DNA from: M0108 sp044228695
GTDB taxonomy: Bacteria; Pseudomonadota; Gammaproteobacteria; Chromatiales; Chromatiaceae
Reading direction: 5' to 3'
DNA length: 64,000 bases
Assembly: GCA_044228695.1 (NCBI GenBank)
Contig: JBGAUK010000009.1
Coordinates: 1-64,000 of the forward strand
The notes below the pieces were generated by a model that did not search any database, was not told where the DNA came from, and saw only the letters and a list, made by a program, of their open reading frames with translations. Position 1 is the first letter of the stretch; the number at the start of each line of letters is the position of its first letter. The translations under genes were made by a program, and so were the position numbers. Below, one piece after another: positions 19,270 to 27,431 of the stretch.

Positions 19270-21326
19270 AGAGAATCCTGCCCGCTCTGCCTTACGTGGT
19301 CCTGGCCCTGTCCCTGACGATAACGCTGTTTTTCTGGAACCTCTATGATGCCGGGCTGAAACAACAGGCATTTATACTTTACCAGGATAAAACAGCGGAA
19401 ATCGTCTCCGGGGTCATCCGTCGGATGCAAGACAATGAAGAGGTATTGCGGGGTGGCGCCGGCCTCTTCAATGCCTCCAACGCCGTCACTCGGGATGAAT
19501 GGCGCCGCTATGTCGCGACCCTGAGGCTCTGGGAACACTACCCCGGTATTCAGGGGGTGGGATTCAGCCAATGGTTCACCCCCACCGAGAAGGAGGAGCA
19601 TATCCGCACCATCCGGGCGGAAGGCTTCCCTGACTACAGCATCCGCCCCGCCGGAGAACGGCCAGTCTATTCCGCCATCATCTACCTGGAACCCTTCGAC
19701 TGGCGCAATCAGCGCGCCTTCGGCTATGACATGTTCTCCGAGCCCGTGCGCCGATTGGCCATGGACCAGGCCAAGGACAGCGGCGAGACCAGCATCGCAG
19801 CCAAGGTCATCCTGGTCCAGGAAACGGAACGGGAGGTACAGAATGGCCTGCTGATGTACGTCCCGATTTACCGCCAGGGCATGCCGACGGAGACCGTCGC
19901 GGAACGCCGCCAGGCGATCCTGGGGTTTTCCTACAGCCCCATTCGGATCAAGGACTTCATCTACGGGGTCCTGGGCCAGATGCCACCCGATATCGCACTG
20001 GAACTCTACGCCGACGACAGGGAGGAGCCCGACGCCCTGCTGTTTAGCAGTCTCCAGGCGGTAGGGGTCACCCTGCCATCGGGCTTTGCCCCCACCTTTC
20101 GGAGTCGGATTGCGGTGGAGGCCTACGGACGGACTTGGCTCTTTACCTTCAATACCCTCCCCGCCTTCGCCCAGGTGATGAACTCTGGCTCGTCCTACTC
20201 CATCCTGGGGAGCGGCCTCCTGGTCAGCTTGCTGCTCACCGCGATCGCCTTCATCCTGCTGGCCGGACGGAAACGGGCCCTGGCCGCCGCCCAGGCGCTG
20301 GTCATTGCCAAGGAGCAGGCGGAGGCGGCAAACCGCGCCAAATCCATCTTCCTGGCCAACATGAGGCACGAGATACGGACACCGCTGAATGCCATCCTCG
20401 GTTTTGCCCAACTGTTGGAACGGGACCCGGGCATCACCACCGCCCAGCGCGACAGCCTGAGGTCCATTATTCGTGGCGGAGAACAGCTCCTGACGCTCAT
20501 CAATGGCATCCTGGACATGGCCAAAATCGGGGCCAGTAGCAGGTCCGTCCAGGTCGCGCCCCGCCATCTCCAGCGGCTGGGCGCCCCGGAGGACGGAGCG
20601 GAATCGGCTTCCGAGCAGGCCCAGGGTGTCGTCCTGGCCTTGGCGCCGGGGCAGCCGGTATGTCGGATCCTCATCGTGGATGACCAGCGGGAAAGTCGGG
20701 AGCCCCTGCGGGCGCTGTTGGAGGGGCTCAATCCGCGACCTTCCGTGCTGGAGTTTCGGGAGGTGGCGGATGGCCACCCGGCGGTGGCGGTCTGGGAGGA
20801 GTGGCAGCCCCAGGTGGTCTTCATGGACATGCGCCTGCCCGTCCTGTCCGGAGAGGAGGCGACCCGCCAGATCAAGTCCCGCATGGCGGCCCGCCCCGAA
20901 ACGGCCCGCACGGTCATCGTGGCCATGATCGCCAACCCCTTCAATGAGAACCGCGAGCAATTCCTGGCCTGCGGTTGCGACGAAGTCGCCCGCAAGCCGT
21001 TCCGGGCGGAGGAAGTGTTCGACATCCTTGAGCGCCGGGCCGGTGTACGCTTCTTCCGTGCCCCAGGGCCCCCCGAGCCGCCACCCGATTTGGCACCCGA
21101 GGAGCTGGCGCGGCGCCTGGCCGCCTGTCCCCAGGATTGGCGCGCCGACCTCCGGGCCGCGGTGGCGCTGGGCGACTTCGAACGTATCACTGCCCTGCTG
21201 GACCGAATCCGCGATTTGGATAGCGCCCTCTTCGGGATGCTGGCAAAATTGGCCTATGCTTACGATTTGGAAACCTTTACGGTCCTGGGCCATCAGGCTG
21301 AAGCCCCGGATCTCTCGCCTCCCTGA
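19266..21326 (+). CDS. CHASE-HisKA-REC protein lacking the kinase ATPase domain
   Basis: About 686 residues. Membrane segment (~7-27), CHASE (~70-290, with YPGIQGVGFS and LEPFDWRNQRAFGYD), second membrane segment (~312-335), HisKA (NMRHEIRTPLNAILGFA), then directly a REC domain (ILIVDDQRES, FMDMRLPVLSGEE, ARKPF) and the shared helical tail. The HATPase domain, about 120 residues in its neighbours, is absent: after ILDMAKIG only a ~40-residue linker remains, and the reading frame is kept. The residue before the phospho-His is Arg where relatives have Ser, and the conserved REC Thr is Ile (VAMIANPF). It cannot autophosphorylate; it may be a phospho-acceptor or a decoy for the kinase encoded just upstream, or a decaying paralogue. 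The start overlaps the previous stop by ATGA. Confidence 0.83.
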   Translation: MKRILPALPYVVLALSLTITLFFWNLYDAGLKQQAFILYQDKTAEIVSGVIRRMQDNEEVLRGGAGLFNASNAVTRDEWRRYVATLRLWEHYPGIQGVGFSQWFTPTEKEEHIRTIRAEGFPDYSIRPAGERPVYSAIIYLEPFDWRNQRAFGYDMFSEPVRRLAMDQAKDSGETSIAAKVILVQETEREVQNGLLMYVPIYRQGMPTETVAERRQAILGFSYSPIRIKDFIYGVLGQMPPDIALELYADDREEPDALLFSSLQAVGVTLPSGFAPTFRSRIAVEAYGRTWLFTFNTLPAFAQVMNSGSSYSILGSGLLVSLLLTAIAFILLAGRKRALAAAQALVIAKEQAEAANRAKSIFLANMRHEIRTPLNAILGFAQLLERDPGITTAQRDSLRSIIRGGEQLLTLINGILDMAKIGASSRSVQVAPRHLQRLGAPEDGAESASEQAQGVVLALAPGQPVCRILIVDDQRESREPLRALLEGLNPRPSVLEFREVADGHPAVAVWEEWQPQVVFMDMRLPVLSGEEATRQIKSRMAARPETARTVIVAMIANPFNENREQFLACGCDEVARKPFRAEEVFDILERRAGVRFFRAPGPPEPPPDLAPEELARRLAACPQDWRADLRAAVALGDFERITALLDRIRDLDSALFGMLAKLAYAYDLETFTVLGHQAEAPDLSPP

Positions 21327-21419
21327 TCCTCATCGCGGGTACGATCAATCCAACGCCGGGGTCGGTATTTCCGCTGACGTTCATCAACGAAACGCCAGGC
21401 CCAACAGGACCTTCGTATC

Positions 21420-23918
21420 ATGACGATTCACCCCAGCCATCAAAGAGAGGCCCAGCACGCCGGGTGGTTCCTTGGACTGCTCGCGCTCTGCGTCTGGCTG
21501 GTCTGGTGGGTGCCCTTGCCGGATGAATTCCAGGGTCTGGCCAATTATCTGCCTTTGCATATGGCCCTGGAGACCCTGGCCATCGTGGTGGGGGCACTGG
21601 TGTTCGCGGTGGGCTGGAATACCCCCCGCCATGCCAGTTCCCGCAACGCCCTGCTGTTGGCCTGCGCCTTCCTGGGGGTCGCGATCCTGGATTTCTCCCA
21701 CACCCTGTCCTACGCCGGCATGCCGGATTTCGTCACCCCGAGCAGCACCAATAAGGCCATCCATTTCTGGCTGGTGGCGCGGGCCCTGGCGGCTGGTGCC
21801 CTGTTAGCGGTGGCCCTGCTGCCCTGGGGCACCCGGGGTACCCAGCGCCAGGCTTATCTCACCCTGGCGGTCGTGGTCGGGCTGCTCCTGGCCTCGCATC
21901 TGCTCGTGCTCCTTTTCCCGGAGCAACTGCCGAATACCTTCGTGCCAGGCGAGGGGCTTACCTCCCTCAAGCGGACCCTGGAGTATGGCCTGATCGCGGT
22001 GTACCTCCTCATCGCCGCCCTCTTTTGGTTACAGTTGCGCCGGCCGCGGACCTTCAGCACCAGCAATCTGTTCATTGCCGCCCTCATCATGGCCATGAGC
22101 GAGTTCCTCTTTACGCTCTATGCCGATGTGACGGATGCCTACAACCTTCTCGGTCACATCTACAAGGTCATCGCCTACCTCTTCCTCTACCGCGCCCTGT
22201 TTGTGGCAACGGTGCAGCAGCCCTATGAGCGTTTGTTCGCCTCCCAGAGCCAGTTGCGGGCCACCCTCGACGCCCTGCCCGATCTCTTATTCGAAATGAA
22301 TGAAGATGGGCGCTATCTGGAAGTGCATGCCAGTCGCGGCCAAGGCCTATTGGTGCCGCCCAATCAGATGGTAGGCAAGACCCTGGATGAGGTCCTATCC
22401 CCCGTCGCCGCCCAGACTTGCCGGGAGGCCCTGCGCGAAGCCAAGGCCACCGGCCAAAGTCATGGTCAGCAAATACGATTAGATTTGCCCGAGGGTCCCC
22501 GTTGGTTCGAGCTATCGGTGGCCCGCAAACCCCCCGCAAGCGGCGAGGAGATCCGCTTCCTGGTCATAACTCATGACATCACCGCGCGCAAGCAGAGCGA
22601 GGCCGCCGCCGCGCGCGTCCAGTATCTGTCGCACTATGATCCCCTCACCGATCTGCCGAATCGGGCCTTGCTGGAGGAGCGCTTCCAATACGCCATGGGC
22701 ATCGCGCGCCGCAATGGCGAGCCTCTGACCCTGGCCTGGCTGGACCTGGATAATTTTAAGGATATCAATGATGCCATTGGCTATGCCGCGGGGGATCTGC
22801 TGTTGCGCGAGGTTGCCCACCGGCTGCGCGGGGTGGTGCATGACGAGGACACCCTGTCACGTCAATCGGGGGACGACTTCGTGCTCCTCTTGCAGGGCGC
22901 CGATCAGCACGAGGGCATCCGGGTCGTGGTCGCCCTCCAGAACGCCTTGGCCGTACCCTTACACTTGGCGGGGCAAGAGCTGGTACTGACGGCCTCCATT
23001 GGCCTGGCCCTGTATCCCAATGATGGCGATACCCTGGATACCCTGTTGCGCGCGGCCGAGGCCGCCATGTATCACGCCAAGAACCAGGGCCGGAACGGTT
23101 ACAGCTTCTTCGCCCCCGAGTTGCAGGCGCGCTCGGCGCGGATCATGGCCCTGGGACATGCCCTTAAGCTGGCCTTGGGGCGGGGGGAATTGCGGCTGGT
23201 TTATCAGCCTCAGGTCGCGATGGCCGATGGCCGTCTGGTGGGGGCCGAGGCCCTGCTGCGCTGGCAGCACCCCCAATGGGGGACCATCCCCCCGGGCGAA
23301 TTCGTGCCCATTGCCGAGAGCAGCGGCCTGATCGTGCAGATCGGCGATTGGGTGATTCAGACCGCACTGGCTCAGATCAAGGCCTGGCAAAGGTGCGGAT
23401 TGCCCGCCGTCAAGGTCGCGGTCAACCTGTCCGCCGTCCAGTTCGCCCAACCGGACCTGTCCGTCCGCGTGGCGCGGATGGCCCAGGACCTGGGCACCGC
23501 CCCCAGCCTGCTGGAGATGGAACTGACCGAGGCGGTTGCCATGAAGGACCCAGAGGTGGCGACCCGGACCATGGACCAACTGGTCCAGCAGGGTTTCTCG
23601 CTCTCGATCGATGATTTCGGCACCGTCTATTCATCCCTGAGCTACCTCAAGCGCTTTGCCGTTTACAAGCTCAAGATCGACCAATCCTTCGTGCGCGACC
23701 TGGATCACGACGCGGACGACCAGGCGATTGTGAAGGCCATCATTCAGATGGCACACAGCCTGGGCCTCATCACCCTCGCCGAAGGGGTGGAGACCGAGGC
23801 ACAAGGCGCCTTTCTTAAGGCTCAGGGCTGCGACGAGGCGCAAGGCTACTACTATAGCAGGCCCCTGGAGGTCGACGATTTCGTGGCCTTTGTACGGTCC
23901 AGGGCGGGCGCCGCCTAG
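21420..23918 (+). CDS. MASE3-PAS-GGDEF-EAL protein, likely c-di-GMP phosphodiesterase
   Basis: 832 residues. The first ~265 contain about seven membrane segments and match the MASE3 sensor (VAILDFSHTLSYAGMPDF, then MSEFLFTLYADVTDAYNLLGH). A PAS domain (~275-390), GGDEF (~400-560) and EAL (~575-825) follow. The cyclase motif is SGDDF in place of GGDEF and the I-site Arg is missing (HDED), so synthesis is unlikely. The EAL motifs are intact: EALLRW, NLSAVQF, ELTEA, IDDFGT, KIDQSF and LAEGVET. Hydrolysis of c-di-GMP is therefore expected. It lies 93 bases after the kinase operon on the same strand and may be its output. Its TAG stop shares bases with the stop of the convergent pseudogene. Confidence 0.88.
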   Translation: MTIHPSHQREAQHAGWFLGLLALCVWLVWWVPLPDEFQGLANYLPLHMALETLAIVVGALVFAVGWNTPRHASSRNALLLACAFLGVAILDFSHTLSYAGMPDFVTPSSTNKAIHFWLVARALAAGALLAVALLPWGTRGTQRQAYLTLAVVVGLLLASHLLVLLFPEQLPNTFVPGEGLTSLKRTLEYGLIAVYLLIAALFWLQLRRPRTFSTSNLFIAALIMAMSEFLFTLYADVTDAYNLLGHIYKVIAYLFLYRALFVATVQQPYERLFASQSQLRATLDALPDLLFEMNEDGRYLEVHASRGQGLLVPPNQMVGKTLDEVLSPVAAQTCREALREAKATGQSHGQQIRLDLPEGPRWFELSVARKPPASGEEIRFLVITHDITARKQSEAAAARVQYLSHYDPLTDLPNRALLEERFQYAMGIARRNGEPLTLAWLDLDNFKDINDAIGYAAGDLLLREVAHRLRGVVHDEDTLSRQSGDDFVLLLQGADQHEGIRVVVALQNALAVPLHLAGQELVLTASIGLALYPNDGDTLDTLLRAAEAAMYHAKNQGRNGYSFFAPELQARSARIMALGHALKLALGRGELRLVYQPQVAMADGRLVGAEALLRWQHPQWGTIPPGEFVPIAESSGLIVQIGDWVIQTALAQIKAWQRCGLPAVKVAVNLSAVQFAQPDLSVRVARMAQDLGTAPSLLEMELTEAVAMKDPEVATRTMDQLVQQGFSLSIDDFGTVYSSLSYLKRFAVYKLKIDQSFVRDLDHDADDQAIVKAIIQMAHSLGLITLAEGVETEAQGAFLKAQGCDEAQGYYYSRPLEVDDFVAFVRSRAGAA

Positions 23919-25125
23919 ATCCGGGCACTCCCGGCGGAGTCAATCCCGGGACCGGGGGCTTCCAGGTCCGGTACGACTTCATCCGCATCCACCATGACCC
24001 GGTCACGCCCCGCCGCCTTGGCCGCATAGAGGGCATCGTCAGCCCGTTTGAGCCAGGTGTGGAAGGTCTCGTGGGGCCTGAGTTCCGCTACCCCACAACT
24101 CACCGTGACCCCGCCGACCTCGGGGACAGACCAGGACCCCACCAGGACGCGGAGTTTTTCGGCCAGGGCTAGGGCATCGGCGGCATCGCAATGGGGCAGC
24201 ATGAGGATGAACTTTTCGCCCCCCCAGCGCGTCAGCACGTCGGAGGCCCGCAGGTGGCTTTGCAGCAGTTGGGTCAGTTCCACCAACACCCGGTCTCCGG
24301 CCTGGTGACCGTAACGATGATGGCCTTTTGTTCGGCGTAGGCGTTCCGGAGCAACTCGGTCTGGTCCCGCAGGGCGGTTTCGGCCCGCACCCGTTCGGTG
24401 AAGTCGGCCACCAGGGCCAGATAGCCGGTGGGCTCTCCGGAGACATGGTGTACCAGGGCCACCGCGACCTGGGCGTGGGTCAGGCCGCCATCCTGGCGCT
24501 GGTAGCGCTTATCGATGATGCCGGAAGCCACCTCCCCCCGGCGTAGGCGGTCGAACAGGGCCTGGTTGACCGCCCAGTCCTCCGGTGGCGTAAAGTCTCG
24601 CAGGTGCCGGCCGAGCAGGGCCTCGCGGGGCTGGCCGACGATCTGGCAATAACAGTCGTTGACGCGGGTCAGGCGGCCCTCCAGGTCCGCCTCGGCGTTG
24701 CCGGTCAGGCCTTGTTCGATGAGGGCGCCCAGCCGCTGTTCGCCGGCCAGGCGGGCGGCGACCTGGCGCCAGAGCAGATAGCCGGCCCCATACAGCAGGA
24801 GTAACACCAGCCCAGCGACGATGCCCGTAACCCAGGCCGTGGTCCGGATACCCGCATAGGCATCGTCCTGGTCGATCTTGGCGATCATCAGCCAGGGGGT
24901 GCCCGCGATGGCGGTGGCGTAGGCCAGGACGGGGATGCCCCGAAAATCCCGGGCATCATCCAGGATGCCGTGTCGACCCTGCGCCGCCCAAGGCGCCGGC
25001 AACTGGGCTGAGTTCAGCGGCTGGGTCAGCGCCAGGACGGCATCGGGATGGTTGCGCAGCGGCGTCAGGAAGCGGACCTGGTGGTCGTCGCGTCGGACCA
25101 GATCCAGCACGGCCATGCCGCTCAC
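23915..25125 (-). pseudogene. Broken sensor-PAS-GGDEF gene
   Basis: Two frames together resemble one gene. The upstream part (25125 to 24274) has the end of a periplasmic sensor domain (VSGMAVLDLVRRDDHQVRF), one membrane segment and a PAS domain; it has no signal sequence or first membrane helix, and a TGA lies a few codons before the first start, so the 5' end is gone. It then runs out of frame in what should be the GGDEF domain. The downstream part (about 24310 to 23915) continues as RYGHQAGDRVLVELTQ in another frame, with GGEKF in place of GGDEF. Roughly 50 residues of the GGDEF N-terminal half are missing at the junction near 24310-24330. Loss of function is very likely. Confidence 0.75.
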
Positions 25126-25151
25126 GTGCTGCGCGGGTCCGGCCCATCAGG

Positions 25152-27431
25152 CTAGGCGAAGAGTTTTTTCCAGGTCGCGGCCCACTCCGGTAGGGCGCTG
25201 GCCGGCATGGGGTGGGCGATAGCATCGCCTTGCACCAGGTCGCAGCCCAGCTCCAGCAGCCGTGCGCAATGGCCGGGGGATTCCAAGCCCTCGGCGATCA
25301 CCTGCCGCTGGAAGGCCTTGGCCAGTCCAATCACCCCTTCGATGATGGAGAGGTCATCCGGGTTGGTCAGCATGTTGATTACGAAGCTCCGGTCGATCTT
25401 CAGGGTGGCCTTGGGCAGGCGCTTCAGATACGTCAGCGAGGAATAGCCGGTGCCAAAATCATCAAGGGCGAACTGCACGCCGAGTTCGCCGCAGGCGCGC
25501 ATGATCTGCGTGGCATGATTCAGGTCTTGCAGGGCCGATGACTCCAGCACTTCCAGTTCCAGCAAGGCGGGCCGAACCACCGGATAAGCTGCAAAGCGCT
25601 CGCGCAGCCGCAAGGCAAAGCCCTCGGCCTGAAACTGCGGCGCGGCGATGTTTACGCTGACGGGGAGGTCGAAGCCTTGCTGCTGCCAGGCGCTGAGTTG
25701 CGCGAAGGCCGCGTCGAGGACCCACTCACCCAGTTCGATGCCGTAGGCATGCTGCTCAACGAGGGGTAGGAACTCCGCCGGGGGCAGCAGGCCCCGCTCG
25801 GGGTGCTGCCAGCGCAGGAGGGCCTCGGCCCCGAGCACGGCGCCGGTGCGCAGGTTGACCTTGGGCTGGTAGTGCAGCACGAACTCCCGGCGGTCCAGGG
25901 CGCGGCGCAGGTCGGCAAGGTTCTCCCGCTCGGTTTGCAGCAGGGCCTCCTGATTTACGCCGAAGCGCAGGCAGCGGTTTTTGCCGGCTTGCTTGGCCAG
26001 ATACAGCGCCTGGTCGGCATGCCGCAGTAATTGCCCGGCGTGGCAGTCGCCCGTGCCCTCCGGATAGACCGTCACGCCGATACTGGCCGTGATCTGCAGC
26101 TGCGCCTGGTCCAGAGTCACCGGTTCGGCGGCGGCCAGCAACAGGCGTTGCAGCAAAGGTTCGCAGTCATCGGGATGGGGCAGGTCGACCAGCAGGGCGA
26201 CGAATTCATCGCCGCCGACGCGTGCCAACGTATCGACTTCGCGCAACACCGCGTGCATGCGCTGGGTCACGGCCACCAGTAGCGCATCGCCCATGGCGTG
26301 GCCGTGCATATCGTTGACGGCCTTGAAACCGTCCAGGTCGAGATAGGCCACCGCCAGCGCCGTGCCGCGCCGGTCGGCCTGGGCGATGGCCTGGTCCAGC
26401 CGATCGGTCAGCAGCAGGCGGTTGGGCAAGAGGGTCAGCGCATCGAAATGGGCCATCTGCTCCAGTTGCTGCTGGTGCTGTTTCAGGAAGGTGATGTCGG
26501 TAAACAGCGCGACATAATTCTGGTTTACACCCTGGTCGTTGCGGATGGCGCTTATCGTGACCATTTCGCAAAACTCCTCGCCATTTTTCCGCCGGTTCCA
26601 GAGCTCCCCGTACCACTGGCCTTTACCCGTGAGCGCCTGCCACATCGCCGCATAAAAGGCCGCTTCATGGCGGCCGGACTTCAAGAGGCGTGGATTCTGG
26701 CCCAGAACTTCCGCGCGCGGATAGCCCGTGATGAAGGTGAAGGCGTCATTGACATCGACGATGTCGCCCTTGACGTCGGTGATGACGATGCCCTCGCGGG
26801 CGTGGGTAAAGACGCTGGCGGCGAGCTGCAGTTTTTCTTCATAGCCCTTCAGGTCGTGGATATCGGTGCAGGTGCCAAACCAGTTGCTGACGTGGCCGTC
26901 CGTATCGTGCAGGGTGCTGCCGCGAATCAGCCACCAGCGGTAAGCGCCGTCGGCACGGCGCAACCGGCATTCCAGCGCATAAATACCATCGGTTCGCACC
27001 GCCTGTTGCCAGGCCTCCCAGGCGCGTTGCTGGTCATCCGGATGGAAGGGAAGGTTCCAGCCATGACCATAGCTGGCCTCCAGCGTCATCCCGGTGTAAT
27101 CGACCCATTGCTGATTGAAATAAATGCACCAGCCGTCCGCCCGGGTCATCCAGACGATTTGCGGGATGGCCTCGCTCAAGGCGCGGAATTGTTGTTCGCT
27201 GGCGCGCAACGCCGACTCGGCCTGTTTGCGTGCGGTAATGTCCCGCGCCGCCGCCAGGAGGTACGACTCACCCGCCAGTTCCAGGGGGCTGGTGCTGATC
27301 TCTACGTCGATGAGGGACCCGTCCTTGCGGCGATGCCGGGTTTCAAACCGGGCCGGTTCCGCGAGGTACGCCTGGAGCCGCTCCGGTTGTGACGTGGCCG
27401 GAATCTGCGCCTCCCAGTCGGCCACCTGCAA
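25152..27431 (-). CDS. PAS-GGDEF-EAL fragment: C-terminal part of a frameshifted giant PAS gene
   Basis: This 759-residue frame begins in the middle of a PAS domain (QVADWEAQIPATSQ) with a TTG, so it is the tail of the gene that continues upstream in another frame. It holds the rest of that PAS, two more PAS domains, GGDEF (intact GGDEF motif and REVD inhibitory site) and EAL (EALLRW, LDDFGTG, KIDRSF, IAEGLES). Both catalytic halves look active. Just upstream, between the Tyr codon at 27443-27445 and the Leu codon at 27429-27431, only 11 bases remain where related PAS domains have about 21, which breaks the frame. It could still be made if internal initiation occurs. See the next two entries for the rest. 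Confidence 0.7.
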   Translation of the reverse strand: MQVADWEAQIPATSQPERLQAYLAEPARFETRHRRKDGSLIDVEISTSPLELAGESYLLAAARDITARKQAESALRASEQQFRALSEAIPQIVWMTRADGWCIYFNQQWVDYTGMTLEASYGHGWNLPFHPDDQQRAWEAWQQAVRTDGIYALECRLRRADGAYRWWLIRGSTLHDTDGHVSNWFGTCTDIHDLKGYEEKLQLAASVFTHAREGIVITDVKGDIVDVNDAFTFITGYPRAEVLGQNPRLLKSGRHEAAFYAAMWQALTGKGQWYGELWNRRKNGEEFCEMVTISAIRNDQGVNQNYVALFTDITFLKQHQQQLEQMAHFDALTLLPNRLLLTDRLDQAIAQADRRGTALAVAYLDLDGFKAVNDMHGHAMGDALLVAVTQRMHAVLREVDTLARVGGDEFVALLVDLPHPDDCEPLLQRLLLAAAEPVTLDQAQLQITASIGVTVYPEGTGDCHAGQLLRHADQALYLAKQAGKNRCLRFGVNQEALLQTERENLADLRRALDRREFVLHYQPKVNLRTGAVLGAEALLRWQHPERGLLPPAEFLPLVEQHAYGIELGEWVLDAAFAQLSAWQQQGFDLPVSVNIAAPQFQAEGFALRLRERFAAYPVVRPALLELEVLESSALQDLNHATQIMRACGELGVQFALDDFGTGYSSLTYLKRLPKATLKIDRSFVINMLTNPDDLSIIEGVIGLAKAFQRQVIAEGLESPGHCARLLELGCDLVQGDAIAHPMPASALPEWAATWKKLFA

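Noticed and set aside
24039..24446. Separate small gene within the broken GGDEF region
   Set aside because: The frame gives Arg/Pro-rich sequence; the GGDEF motifs are in the other frame.
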